DNA from: Symsagittifera roscoffensis
Lineage: Eukaryota; Xenacoelomorpha; Acoela; Convolutidae
NCBI RefSeq assembly: GCF_963678635.1
Contig: NC_087063.1
Span: forward strand, 35,686,540 to 35,750,539
Length of the DNA stretch: 64,000 bases
Reading direction: 5' to 3'
A program made the translations under genes and the position numbers. Below the pieces are notes generated by a model that was not told where the DNA came from, searched no databases, and was given only the letters and a program-made list of their open reading frames with translations. Of this stretch, positions 19,615-31,065 are shown in pieces. Position 1 is the first letter of the stretch. The number at the start of each line of letters is the position of its first letter.

Positions 19615-20061
19615 ATGGATGAAATCCAGTTGCAGGACCTCATTCAGAATTGTAAACATCTGAAATATAAGTTTTTTGGAGTATTTGCAGCCGACAATTT
19701 TCCACCTCACATCCCAAACAACATCTTTATGATTGTGAACACTTCAAAATCAGATTCTCCGGGGACACATTGGATTGTGATATGCAACAGAAGAAATGTT
19801 TTATACTTCGCTGATCCTCTCGGTCTTCCTCTCTGGCAGTACACCAATCTGTATAAACGATTGAACGAGAATTTTCATCAAGTGACTGAATTGATGACAA
19901 ACTTTCCCATGCAAGACTCAAACTCTACCATGTGCGGTTCTTTTTGTATTTATATTGCACATTTGATTTTTGATAAAAACTTTAATGGTGATGCTTCTGA
20001 TTTTGTTTATATAACTGATCATGTTTTGAAACGTTTCCTAACTCACATGCGTACCCATTAA
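19615..20061 (+). CDS. Adenain-like maturation cysteine protease
   Basis: A 148-residue protease of the C48/C5-like clan. Candidate catalytic residues stand in order: H52 in GTHWIV, D67 in FADPLG, Q100 in FPMQDS and C107 in MCGSFC. It would cleave capsid precursors during virion maturation. The start is the ATG two bases after the capsid stop; the frame continues upstream inside the capsid gene without better support. It is short for the family but complete in motifs, and is the last gene of the plus-strand cluster. Confidence 0.9.
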   Translation: MDEIQLQDLIQNCKHLKYKFFGVFAADNFPPHIPNNIFMIVNTSKSDSPGTHWIVICNRRNVLYFADPLGLPLWQYTNLYKRLNENFHQVTELMTNFPMQDSNSTMCGSFCIYIAHLIFDKNFNGDASDFVYITDHVLKRFLTHMRTH

Positions 20062-20962
20062 CTAACCATTTAATATGGTTGATTTATACATTTTACAATT
20101 CAATTTTGAACAATACATTCTTTTAGTAATTGAAATTTTACCCAATTGTTAACTGAATAGCAGTAATTCGAGAAGTTAAGCTTTTTATCAAAGTGAGAAA
20201 AAAAGTACAAAATCGATCTATGGGGGGATATCACCATACCAGCTACTGTTGCCTCCTTTCAGTACAATTTCCGGACGGGTTTCGAAACGCCGCCTTTCGG
20301 CTGAGAGTCGAGCGCCATGCGTTTTCCTCTACTCGGACCCCAAGAAATTTTGTTCCACTTCAATTTTATAGTAACAAGTTAGGTACACGTCTTAGAAATG
20401 GTTGCAGCAAAATTAATGGGCACTTTTGGCTTTCATCAGTGTTCTCGTTTTTCAAGATCTTTAGCCACTTCAACCTTTTAGCTCTTTCAACCTTTCTATC
20501 AAATCAAAGTTTTTGTCATAGATTTCAGACGTTTATTTTTCAGTCTCTTGTAGACACGGAAAATGGAAATGTCAAAATTTTCAAGCCAATTTCATCATTT
20601 TAGAGTTTTCAGTGTTCCATAATTTTTCTTTGTTTTTACCTTCAATTGGCTGAACGAAATTTTTCATTCTTATTTTGGTCAAATTGATTATTAATTTTTG
20701 CCTAAATAGAGGTGGCGGCCGCCGCACTTGACGAATTTTGCTTTCTTCGAGATTCAGTAATAAAACATGCATTTTTGAAGGAAATCGTTCACCGCAGCCA
20801 ACAGTTAAGCTACGCTGCCAAAATCTTGTGCTTTTCTATATACCATATAGTTTGGTCGCATATAATAGGTATATAACGTCATTTTACATGTAAACAAACC
20901 AATACCCCCAAACTTTAGAAGGGAAAACATGCACCGACCAAAACCTAATTCCATTCCCGTTT
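20062..20962. other. Non-coding spacer before right TIR
   Basis: About 0.9 kb without a supported gene. A 136-codon plus-strand frame at 20193-20603 has no family features and atypical composition. A short GC island with GGCGGCCGCC lies near 20712. Confidence 0.55.
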
Positions 20963-21220
20963 CCACAACGTTCAGTGGGAATACTCAATAATATACCGAA
21001 GTTTTACATGAGGACTATTAGGTATAAAATTATTTATGGGGACAATTAGGATTATTACATAGTGACCATTAGGTATAAAATTATACATGGTGACAATTAG
21101 GATTATTACATGGTGACCATTGCTGATCATTTAATACATGGTGACCATTATGATTTATACCTAATGGTCATCCATGTATGACAACCCCCCCCGATCCTAA
21201 CGCACTATATGCATACTACT
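20963..21220. repeat. Polinton right terminal inverted repeat
   Basis: The inverted counterpart of 2396-2608, ending ATGCATACTACT. It is about 45 bp longer because one internal unit (TAGTGACCATTAGGTATAAA and following bases, around 21055-21110) is present twice. The C run is shorter than the G run of the left repeat. Confidence 0.93.
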
Positions 21221-21226
21221 CTAGTC
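21221..21226. other. Polinton target-site duplication, right
   Basis: CTAGTC, identical to 2390-2395, followed by the sequence that continues the interrupted repeat. Confidence 0.95.
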
Positions 21227-21750
21227 AACGATTGGGTAATCCGCTTTTCCAGACAAACCTGACACAGACTGAAACAGTTTGCTCCTCTCGGTCATTAACA
21301 ATTGCTTGAGTGATCCTCTTTTCTCAAGTCATTCTCGGCTCAACTTCAGTTCTTTTTTAACTGCTCTTGTCATTCAGTTTTTTGTTGGTTATTTTCAAAT
21401 CACATTTTGATAGAGCTATAGCAGGGCTCTCACCAAGACCTTCTCATGGTTTATTGCTCCTTTTCTAATGGCCGCTCACGCATTGTTCGTATACAGGAGT
21501 TGTGAATCGTTCTTGAAAATATCTTACAGAGAAAAATCAATCTTCTACTGAGCCCAGGCCACAATGGAACCATTCGTTGCACTCATGTTAACTAGGGCTC
21601 CAACCCGATGCTCCTTTGACTTAGGTTACCGCCTACTTTCTGCTCCCGTTTCCGGCAGAAACTGTTGTGTAAGCACAGGCTTACGCTTTGCTGCATGTCA
21701 GCTTAAAAGACCTTCTTCTTCTCATCCTCTTGATTCAGCACCGCGGTGAA
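21227..21750. repeat. Right half of composite repeat (copy A)
   Basis: It continues the repeat broken at 2389 and matches 32308 to about 32831 closely up to the shared CACCGCGGTGAATG. Together with 1-2389 it makes one copy into which the Polinton inserted. Confidence 0.88.
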
Positions 21751-21783
21751 TGCACTTATATGGGTCAGGAAGGCCTTTTTGTT

Positions 21784-22158
21784 TCACTTAAACGTTTCAC
21801 TATTGATGCGGCTACTCATCCAGCCTACCATAACTCGGTCACTTTGGCACCTATGCCTGGTTAGTTTCAGTTTCAACGAATTGAAAATGAGAGCAACCCC
21901 GTTTCTACCTTTCCTCTCGGGGTCGCTCGCGCACACAATAGTGTAGTTTCTACCAAGATCAGAGATTCCGTCGCTATTTAAGCGGGTCTCGCATAAACCC
22001 AGGTCATCAAAATGCCGCTCAAGCATCAGCTGCTCTAACTCTCCTCTTTCCAACCCCCTTAGGGTCCTACAATTCCAATGTCCAAACTTCCACGGTTGCT
22101 GCCTAACCAAAACATTGTCTCGGGCCGGTCGCTCCTGTTTCCGATTGGTTTCTCTCAT
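21784..22158 (-). pseudogene. LINE endonuclease N-terminal fragment
   Basis: A 124-codon minus-strand remnant of the APE-type endonuclease domain of a non-LTR retrotransposon. GHWNCRTL supplies the N-terminal asparagine motif and LGLCETRL the catalytic glutamate motif, with the strand-helix spacing between them typical of LINE endonucleases. Sequence past the glutamate (RKGRNGVALIF) also fits. It ends in unrelated repeat sequence, so it is a truncated fragment, not a gene. Confidence 0.75.
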
Positions 22159-22739
22159 TGGTTTGAATGTAGGTAGGATTTTTACAGGTATGGCCTACTG
22201 GACCGTATTACCCAACCTCTGTTATTACACCGAGGAGGCGTTAAGCAAAATTCCTCACGGAAAATCACCTGCAGTTTAGTATTGATATCAATGGTAGATG
22301 TATCAACCGACTCTCGCCGAGGTGAGATCGCTGATTACCGCAGATTGCCTGCGAACGACTCAATCCTAACGCGGGGAGGCACTGCATATGAGACTTATTA
22401 TTAATCATTTATATTTCAGCGCTCAGCTTGATTAAAACTTCTCATATTAACTTATTCAATTGATTCCTAGATTTTTTCGGGACAGGCCGAAAATTTTTTT
22501 CAACAGTTCATATAATCTTTCCGACACTTTGACCAACTTAACACACTTAAGCACCGAGAAGAACTAGTCGATCATTTTTTTTTGGCAACCTCGCATCCAG
22601 TACCAACACGTGCATGGTTTTTTTTCTGCTTAACTATGGTGTGGATCTAGATTTCACCATATATTTCGATCCAGCCGGCCAATGCTATCCTTCACTTTTT
22701 AAACTTCGAGGGTTTTTCTCCCGCCTCTAATCTCTTTCT

Positions 22740-24580
22740 TGGTATGTAACACTCCAGTGATTAGGTATGTTGTCAGATTGAGCGCCTGCTCCAGACGTTC
22801 CAATGATCAATCGACATGAGCATGGTAAAACTGGTTCAATGACTCAAAATCATGTTCCAATGAATCAATGGGTTTGAGTAGCGGATATCAAGTTGAAATG
22901 GAACATTTTTACGTAAAGTTTTGCCAATTGACAATGTTGTTCTTTCAGTTGTTCATTGGTATGTACCTAATTTATGGTCTAAAGTTTCACAACTGGCGGC
23001 TAGACTAACAACATTTCTGAATCATTCAGTGGGGCAACTTCTTTCGGCAGTTCCAAGGTTGATGTTCATTCTACCTTTTATCCATCAAGGTCGATAAAAG
23101 TCAATCAAAATTTTGTCACTGCTTTGTTTTAATCAACTTCTGAAGTCAGGTCCGGTTCCACAATTAGGTAATCTTCTACTTAGGTCAGACCCCAGCGGAA
23201 TCATTCATAGCACTCGTGTGACCTAAGGTTTCAAGCTGGGGCTGCTCTTTTGACTTAGACCGCTCGTCGGTTCATATTCAATTTTCGCTGTCCCCACTGA
23301 ACACAACATCTTTTTCACCTGCAATTCTGTTCTTATATTCAGCAAATTTGCGGTAGGTATGTGAGTTTTTGGATCCATGATGATCCCCACTTTCTTGCAT
23401 TAGTCTCTTAAACAGCTAGAAACTAAGGCAGCAGCCTTAGTTCGGATTTCGACAAAATGAAGATTTCATGAGTTCCAACTCCGTCTTCAGAGTGATCTTC
23501 AGTGAAGCGTCTCAATAACCACAACAGGAGCTTGCGTTCATTAGGGGATATCAGGCTCGACCACTCATTCCTCTAGATTTATGCCTGGTTATATTTTTTG
23601 GAATGTCAGCACTTTCTTTTGTTGCACTCGTTCTACCCGAAGTCGAGCATCACGGCTTGCTCAAAGTCAATATACGGACACGGATTCGAAGTCCATAGCA
23701 TCCTAGACAAGAATGGGTGAAATGTTGTTCCGGGCACACCTGACACAGACTGTAACAATTTGCTTCTCCCATCCATAATTATTTTTTGAGGGTTCCTCTC
23801 TTCTCAAGTAATTCTCGGCACAATTTAACTTCTTTGTTTGATTGTTCTCGTCACTAATTTTTTGTTGAGTATTTTCAAAACACATTTTAATTGAGCTATA
23901 GCAAGGCCCTCAGCAAGACCTTTTCTTTGGTTTATTGCTCTTTTTCTAAACGACGTTCATGCAGTGTTCATTTAAGAGTGTTGAGATTCGTTTAGATTAA
24001 ACCATACAAAGCAAATGGCAACCCTCTACTTAGGTTAGACCCCAGCGGAATCATTCATAGCACTCATGTGACCTAGGGTTTAAAGCTGCGGCTGCTCCTT
24101 TGACTCAGACCGCTCGTCGGTTCATATTCAGTTTTTGCTGTCCCCACTGAACACAACATCATTTTCACTTGCAATTCTGTTCTTATATTCAGCAAGTTTG
24201 CGGTAGGTATCGGATTTTTTGAATCCATGACAATTCTCACTTTCTTGTATCGAGTCTTTTAAACAGCTAGAAATTAAGTCATCAATCTTTCGCTGTCTTC
24301 AACACTTTGCAAATGGTTTTGAACAAATCTGATCTGTGTGTGAAATTCAGGCAACTCAACTTCTTTGGGGCAGGCATAGTTTTTTCCTGATCGCTCGTGC
24401 CTACGTGGGTTTCAAGCTACCCTACTACCATCAAGGTACTGTCAAAAAACTTGGGCGCAGACTGGGATGAAGTGGGTGCTCCAGACGTTCCAATAATGAA
24501 GGTTTCATGAATTACCACTTCGTCTTCAGATTGATCTTCAGTGAACCGTCCATATAATCACATTGAATCTTGAATCTCTC
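22740..24580. repeat. Diverged repeat modules, block 1
   Basis: It holds copies of a module seen repeatedly in the window. A segment starting CTACTTAGGT and running through CCCCAGCGGAATCATTCATAG begins at about 23174 and 24023 (about 0.85 kb apart). A segment built on TTCAGAGTGATCTTCAGTGAAGCGTC falls near 23490 and, diverged, near 24520. Minus-strand frames are broken. A TC/CA microsatellite lies at about 24577-24610. Confidence 0.7.
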
Positions 24581-24620
24581 TCTCTCTCTCTCTCACACAC
24601 ACACTCTCTTCCTTTAACGC

Positions 24621-24899
24621 TCAAATCTGGGCCTGACTTTCTATTTCTGACGTGGGGCTTAACATATCTCTAAGAAGCGTACTGATATAATTGTTCGCTA
24701 TTACTTTATCGCATCCGGGGCATGCCTTGCACTTCCCAGTGCGACACAATTTTGCATGATTCTGGAAGTTATACTTTTCCCTGAACGCTCTTTTGCATTT
24801 GAGACATACGAACCACTGCTGGTATGGAAATTGTTGCATTCTTTTTTCACTCGGTGGCCTTCCACCATTTGTTGGGCTTCTTTTTTGGCAGAAAGCCAT
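24621..24899 (-). pseudogene. C2H2-type zinc-finger fragment of LINE
   Basis: A 92-codon minus-strand remnant with FVCLKCKRAF...NHAKLC (a C-x2-C...H-x4-C finger) followed by C-x2-C in CPGCDK. A diverged version occurs at 28150-28400, directly downstream of the reverse-transcriptase remnants at 28500-30330. I therefore interpret it as the C-terminal finger domain of the same LINE family. Confidence 0.55.
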
Positions 24900-25740
24900 C
24901 TAACTCATGCCGTGTCTTCCTGTTGGGGAATTTCCAAGTTACTCGATTATCGTAACAGGAAAACGAGTTTACACACGCGAGGTTGCGGGCGTGGCTCCGT
25001 TCTACAAGCGATCTCCCAGCTGCGTTCGTTCGATTCAACCCGTAAGGCCCGACTGCGTCATCAAGTGCTCGTTCCGACTTGTCTCCCGCTGTCGCATTGA
25101 AATCCCGTTCAACAATAGACTTTTCTTGCTATAATTCAGTATTAGCGCTTCCATTTCTTGGCTGTACGTTTCATACTCCAGTGGTTTGCACACTACAGTG
25201 GTTGGTCTGTACCACTAGTGCCAGATTATCAATCATCAATGCCGCGTTGCCGTCTCCTGACTGTCATACTAGCCCTTGCTCGGTCTAACTCACTGCCCAG
25301 TTGTCTCGGAGGAAGACCCCAATTTTTTTTGCCCTACACAAGAACACCGTAAAGGTCATTACCCTTCAATCCACTGGATTCCGCCGTCTGGTTCGTTCAA
25401 TTCCGAGAGAAGGACTATATCCACGTAGCATGTCACAAAATTGGTTCCTTCTAGGAAATTCAACTCTGGCTTTCTGTACATTTCACGACCAGATCTTTGT
25501 TACATTTGTGGAGCCCTTCAACCTGGCGCTTTCAATCTAGATTTTGTCTTTTATTTCTTGTCTTCTCTTGCGTCTGGCCCTTTTCCTTTGGGTCCTTTCT
25601 GCTTGGTTGTTTGGGGCATCGCTGGGAAATTCCGTCCGATACGGTGATTCCTCGAATCTACTTTGGCACCATGAGCACCTGTTGCACACAAAATCTGTGT
25701 TGTATTCGGCCGTTTGAGAGGTATGCATTCTAGATGGACC
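24886..25740. repeat. Composite repeat, partial copy C
   Basis: It matches about 350-1235 and 30736-31610 with small deletions; for example, about 15 bp present at 898-915 are missing near 25426. On the minus strand, 24847-25038 keeps a readable endonuclease stretch (RSLVERSHARNLACVNSF) and a K-T-R-H-E-L-D motif resembling the last endonuclease motif. Confidence 0.8.
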
Positions 25741-28000
25741 CACATTTTTTTACGAGGGTTTTTCTCCCGCCTCTAATCTCTTGCTTGGTATGTAACAGTC
25801 CAGGGTGTACTTCTACGATTCGGTATATTTTGAGATTGAGCGCATGCTCCAGACGTTCCGATGATCAATCGACTTGAGCTTGGTAAAATTGGTTCAATGG
25901 CTCAAAATCATGTTCCAATATGTAGCGGATACCAAGTTGAAATGGAACAATTTTACGTAAGTTTTGCCAATTGACAATGTTGTTCATTCAGTTGTTCAAT
26001 GGTATGTACCTAATTTATGGTCTTCAGTTTCACATTTGGCGGCTAGGCTAATGACATTACCTTTTTCTACCTTTTTTCCATCAAGGTCAATAAGAGATGA
26101 ATTGCAGCTAAGTCAATCAAAATTTTGTCACTGCTTTGCTCTAATCAACATGTGAAGTCAGGTCTAGATCCACAATTAGGTAACCTTCTACTTAGGTCAG
26201 ATCCCAGCGGAATCAATCATATCCTTCATGTGACTTAGAGTTTCAAGCTGCGGCTGCTCTTTTTACTTAGACTGTTCGTCGGTTCATATTCAGTTTTCGC
26301 TGTCCCCACTGAACACAACATCATTTTCACCTGCAATTCTGTGGTTAAATTCAGCAAATTTGCGGTAGTTATCGGATTTTTTGAATCCATGATGATTCCC
26401 ACTTTCTTGTATCAGTCTTTTAAACAGCTAGAAATTAAGGCATCAACCTTAGTTAGGATTTCGACAAAATGAAGATTTCATGAGTTCCAACTTCGTCTTC
26501 AGAGTGATCTCCAGTGAAGCGTCACAATAACCACAACCGGAGCTTGCGTTCTTTCGTGGATACGAGGTTCGACCACTAATTCCTAGTGTTATGCCTAGTT
26601 GTAATTGTTTGAATGTCAGCACTTTCTTTTGTTGCACTCGTTGTACCCAAAAGTCCAGCATCAAGGCTTGCTCAAAGTCAAAATACGGATACGGAGTGGA
26701 AGTCGATAGCATCCTAGTCAAGAATGGGTTATATGCTGTTCCCGGCACACGTGACACAGACTGCAACAATTTGATTCTCCCATCCATAAGTATTCTTTGA
26801 GGGTTCCTCTCTTCTCAAGTAATTCTCGGCTCAATTTCACTCCTTTGTTTGATTGTTCTCGTCATTAATTTTTTGTTGAGTATATTCTAAAACACATTTT
26901 ACTTTAGCTATAGCATGCCTCTCAGCAAGACTTTTTCTTTGGTTTATTGCTCCTTTTCTAAAGGACGTTCATGCAGTGTTCATTTAAGAGAGTTGAGATA
27001 CATTTAGATTAAACCTTAAGAGCAAACGGCAACCTTCTACTTAGGTTAGACCCCAGCAGAATCATTCATAGCACTCATGTGACTAGGATTTCAAGCTGCG
27101 GCTGCTCCTTTGACTCAGACCGCTCGTCGGATCATATTCAGTTTTCGCTGTCCCCACTGAAGACAACATCATTTTCACTTGCAATTCTGTTCTCATATTC
27201 AGCAAATTTTTCAGTAGGTATCGGATTTTTTGAGTTGATGACGATTCCCACTTTATTGTATCGAGTCTTTTAGACAGCTAGAAGCTAGACAACCTCCGTA
27301 TCCTTTCTAACGCTTTCGCTGTCTTCAACACTTTGCAAGTGGTTTTGAACAAATCCAATCTGTGTGTGAAACTCAGGCAATTCAACTGCTTTGGGGCAGG
27401 CATAGTCTTTTCCTGATCACTCGTGCCTACGTGGGTTTCAAGCCACCCTACTAACATCATGGCACTGTCAAAAAACTTGGGGGCAGACTGGGATGAAGTG
27501 AGTGCTCCAGACAATCTAAATAATTTTATCGAGTTGACCATGCTAAAAAATCCAGGGCGGTAAACCGAGTTGATTTAGTACATTTTTCTGTAAACTTTTG
27601 CGAAATGACAATGTTGTTCATTCATTGTTTTAAAATAATGGCTTGTTCCTCATGTATGGTCTTCCATTCCACAAGTGACAGCTAGGTTAACATCTTTTCT
27701 GACTCATTCAGTGGGGCATTCCCTTTTGTCCTTTTGGACGGTTCCTAGATTGCTGTTCATTATACCTTTATGTCCATCAAGGCCAACAAGTGATAAGTAC
27801 AATTAAGTCAATCAAAATTTTGTCTCTGCTATGTTCCAATCAATTTCTGAAGTCACCTCACACCCGAGTTCGTATTTTGACACCATGAAGGTTTCATGAA
27901 ATTCCACTTCGTCTTCAGATTGATCTTCAGTGAACCGTCCCAATAATCTAATTAGGAGCTCACGCTCATTCTTGAATCTCTCTCTCTCTCTCTTCCTTTA
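25741..28000. repeat. Diverged repeat modules, block 2
   Basis: Two more copies of the CTACTTAGGT module start near 26188 and 27037. A minus-strand remnant at 26449-26787 carries YFDFEQALMLDFWV, and another at 27278-27541 carries LFRLSGALTSSQS. Both recur elsewhere in the window with frame-preserving differences, so they derive from a once-coding sequence I cannot identify. A TC microsatellite lies near 27978. Confidence 0.7.
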
Positions 28001-28009
28001 ACGCTCAAA

Positions 28010-31000
28010 TCTGGGCCTAGGTTTTTCAACGACATAAGCATTGGCGCAGGTGTTTATACCAGTGGTTGCTCGTTGTCCAGTTCTCGCAGTTACCGCGTTG
28101 CTTTCGCTTCCTGAAACCTGTGTACAGACCTGCTGCCGATGTTAGTTTTTCCATTTCTGACGTGGGGCTTAAAATATATCTTAAGAAGCGTACTGATATA
28201 ATTGTTCGCTATTATTTTATCGCATCCAGAGCATGCCTTGCAGTTCTCAGTGCGACACACTTTTGCATGATTCGATAGGTTGTACTTTTCCCTGAACGCT
28301 CTTTTGCATTTGGTACGTACGAACTCCTGCTGCTATGGATATTGTTGCATTCTTCTTTCACTCGGTGGACTTCCCCCCTTTGTTGGGCTCAATTTCTCAC
28401 AGTCTTCCCATCTGCAGTGAAAAGTTTGTTTTTTGTTCATTCGTTGATTTCTGTCGGGATTTTGCTCCTCACGCTTTAAGAAACCATTTGCTCTTCTCCA
28501 TCCGCAAAAAACTTAATGCTCTCATTTAACGTTATCTTCCAGGGCTTTCTTATTTTAGTCAGATTTTCTCTGCGTTGGTCAAGCCCTCGAGTTCTCGTTC
28601 CATCTTCTTTTTTTTTGCTTCGTCACTCTGGTGCCTTCTATCTGCAATACGTGATCTAGTCCCTCCAGGGACATCTTGTCTATTTTGTATCTGATGGAGT
28701 GCACTCCTTGTTGTTTCCTGATGTTGTAGGTGTTCGTGTTTTCTCTATGCATCCTCATTTTGAGAAGTCCCTTCCCATCATTCCATAAAAATCAATAGTA
28801 TCGCTCCACCGCGCTCTGTAGTTTGCTAAAATTGGTACTCATCCATTTTCTTGCCTGACAATCGAACAGAAGTGTGGCTTCTACTACAACTTGTAATATT
28901 ACGGCTTTGGTTTTCCTGCTGAGTTTTGACTTTCACAATCTTGGTTTCAGATTGGCACAAGCTTTGTTTGCTCTTTGCTATTCTTTCTTGCCTATCTCCT
29001 TTTCTACCAATACCGATCCCCAGCGTTCTTGATGTGTCTGCATGTTTTGTTCCAAAGCAGATTAATTCTTTTTTTCCCGTCGTGGTAACGTTCTTCAAAA
29101 TCTATCATCGTCTATTTGAAAACCTCTTTTCCTTCCTTGAGCTCGTCCATTCGGCCGATCAAGGTAGAGTCGTCAACGAACAAGGATTCTCTGATCATGA
29201 TTGTTCTCGAGGTACTGCTTGCTAGGAGACTTCCTCCTGGTTTCCATTTTTATTCAAGTCCACACTCTAGTTGCTTCTCTATTGCACTTTTCAGTCTCCT
29301 CTTATGAGCTGCCTTGATAGCTTAGTCGTGTTAGATGTTGAAGAGAATGGTTGACGTTGCGCTTCCTTCTCGCAGTCAGTGTTCTGGATGCCAGTTTTCA
29401 CTCATTGCCTTTCTCCCCCTCACTTAATATGAAGTGCCCTCGTGCAGTTTTGTCAACCTTGTGATGGTCGTTTCTCCCATCCCGAGGTTCCCAAGGATTC
29501 GCCACAGTAAGGGTCAGTTTACCCTAGAGTATGCCTTTTTTTATCCAGTAGTACGGCTCCAGCTCGCTCTTCTGTGGTTTCTTCTTCCTGTCCAAACATC
29601 CTCTTGCTTTCTTTGCTTATTCTCAGGACAATCTGCATTGCATTCCCAGTTGATATCGAGGTGCGGAACCCACTCTGAGTTTCCCCCAGCGCTCCGATGT
29701 TCTCTGCCATTGTCCTAATCCTGGTAGCTAAGATCATTGCGCACAAACGGCTTATCAGTGGCAATAGACACACTTTTTGGTAGTTGTTCAAATCACCTCT
29801 CGAACCTTTCTGAAACAACGGCATTACCCAGCCGATTGTTGTCTCTTCTTCTCATTCATGATACTTTTCTCCGAGGTGCATTATGACTAACTTGAAAAGT
29901 CGCCTTTTCGTTTCCTTGATTATGACTTTCAGCGCACCTACTTCTAATCCTTCAATATCAGGTGCTCCGCTTTTGTTTGCTTCAGTTCTTCTAAAAATCC
30001 CGTGAAAGTTACCTTCTGGTCTGGCTGTTGGCTTTCGCGCCTCGACAGATCGTCTCTTACGGTGCACTGGTCGTTGTCATCAGTTCTTCGACTCTCCTCT
30101 CGAACCTATTCTCTGACACTGCCTTGAACTGGTTTCTAAATTGTTCGGGAGTGGACTTTTCTTCCTCAATGGTTTTTAGATCTCTGAAATCAATATCGCG
30201 TAACTTCTTGTACATAGTCCTAATGTCACCACGTCTCTCGGCTTCTTTGACCTCGTCTACGGGTAGTAGCCAGAAATCTTCTTCCCATTTCTTCTTCTTT
30301 TCTCTAATACTTTTCTTTTCCTTTTTCATTTACTCTTTACCTCTTTCTCTTTCTCTTTGAAATCTGGTTTGTATTTGCTTAGTCAGGTCGGAGATCTGGG
30401 CTTGATGCGCTTCTATTTCTTCTTTGCTCTTGTCCATCCACGGATTGAGAGTACTCTTCTGTTTTATTCGCCTTTTCTCGTACCAGCCTCCCGGGTTATT
30501 GCCATTGGTCTGTCTCAGGTTTGGATATTTTCAGTCTTCTCGTTCATTTCCATCGTGTAGAGCCGTTGTGTCTTGACATCCCGTAAAGCATCCGATTCAG
30601 TTCGCGCAAGTGTTACAAGTTTCTTCACTTTATCATCATTTCTTAGCCAGCATTCCTTGAGTTTTGGCTTGTGCTCTGACAGGTTCAGTGCCTCGTTTGC
30701 AGTCCGTATTTCATTTGTTCTTGTACTGACTTCCTCTTTTTATAGCAGAAAGCCATCTAACTCATGCCATGTCTTCCTGTTGGGGCATTTCCAAGTTCCT
30801 CGACTGTCGTAACAGGAAACCAAATTTACGCACGCGAGGTTGCAGGCGTGGCTCCTTTCTACAAGCGATCTCCCAGCTGCGTTCGTTCAATTCAACCCGT
30901 AAGGCCCGGCTGCGTTATCAAGTGTTCGTTGCGACTTGTCTCCCACTGTCGCATTGAAATCCCCTTCATCAATTAGACACTTCGTGCTATTTTTCAGTAA

Positions 31001-31065
31001 TAGTGCTTCCATTTCTTGGCTGTACGTTTCATACTCCAGTGGTTTGCACCCCACAGAGGTTGGTT
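28010..31065 (-). mobile_element. Degenerate non-LTR retrotransposon (APE endonuclease + RT)
   Basis: Reading leftward on the minus strand: endonuclease remnants (about 31065-30750), a linker, a pre-RT helical region (30329-30057), fingers/palm (30067-29519, with GDLNNYQKVCLLPL and ETQSGFR, equivalents of the conserved Y-R-P-I-S-L and Q-x-G-F-R motifs), the catalytic FVDD at 29180-29169 followed by STLIG, a thumb (about 29098-28826) and a finger-bearing C-terminus (28400-28150). Frames shift repeatedly, so it is dead. The class resembles RTE/CR1-like elements; I cannot place it more precisely. The endonuclease end overlaps composite repeat copy B. Confidence 0.8.

Larger units (their letters stand above)
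2396..21220. mobile_element. Complete Polinton/Maverick DNA transposon
   Basis: This 18,825-bp element is bounded by terminal inverted repeats beginning AGTAGTATGC and by a 6-bp duplication. It encodes the hallmark set: protein-primed type B DNA polymerase, retroviral-like integrase, FtsK/HerA-type packaging ATPase, adenain-like cysteine protease, double jelly-roll major capsid protein and penton-like minor capsid protein. Length, termini and gene set fit the family well. The polymerase and one ORF lie on the minus strand; all virion genes lie on the plus strand as a compact cluster with short gaps or overlaps. Three coding lesions (an A-run frameshift near 15716, a stop at 17474, a one-base loss near 17660) suggest this copy is defective, unless they are assembly errors. 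It inserted into a LINE-derived repeat after that repeat had duplicated. Confidence 0.97.

Noticed and set aside
20193..20603. 136-codon plus-strand frame after the Polinton protease
   Set aside because: No motif, odd composition, no matching position in the family; treated as non-coding spacer.
23703..23885. Small minus-strand frame with several cysteines
   Set aside because: Part of a diverged repeat module, no domain, not conserved in the other copies.
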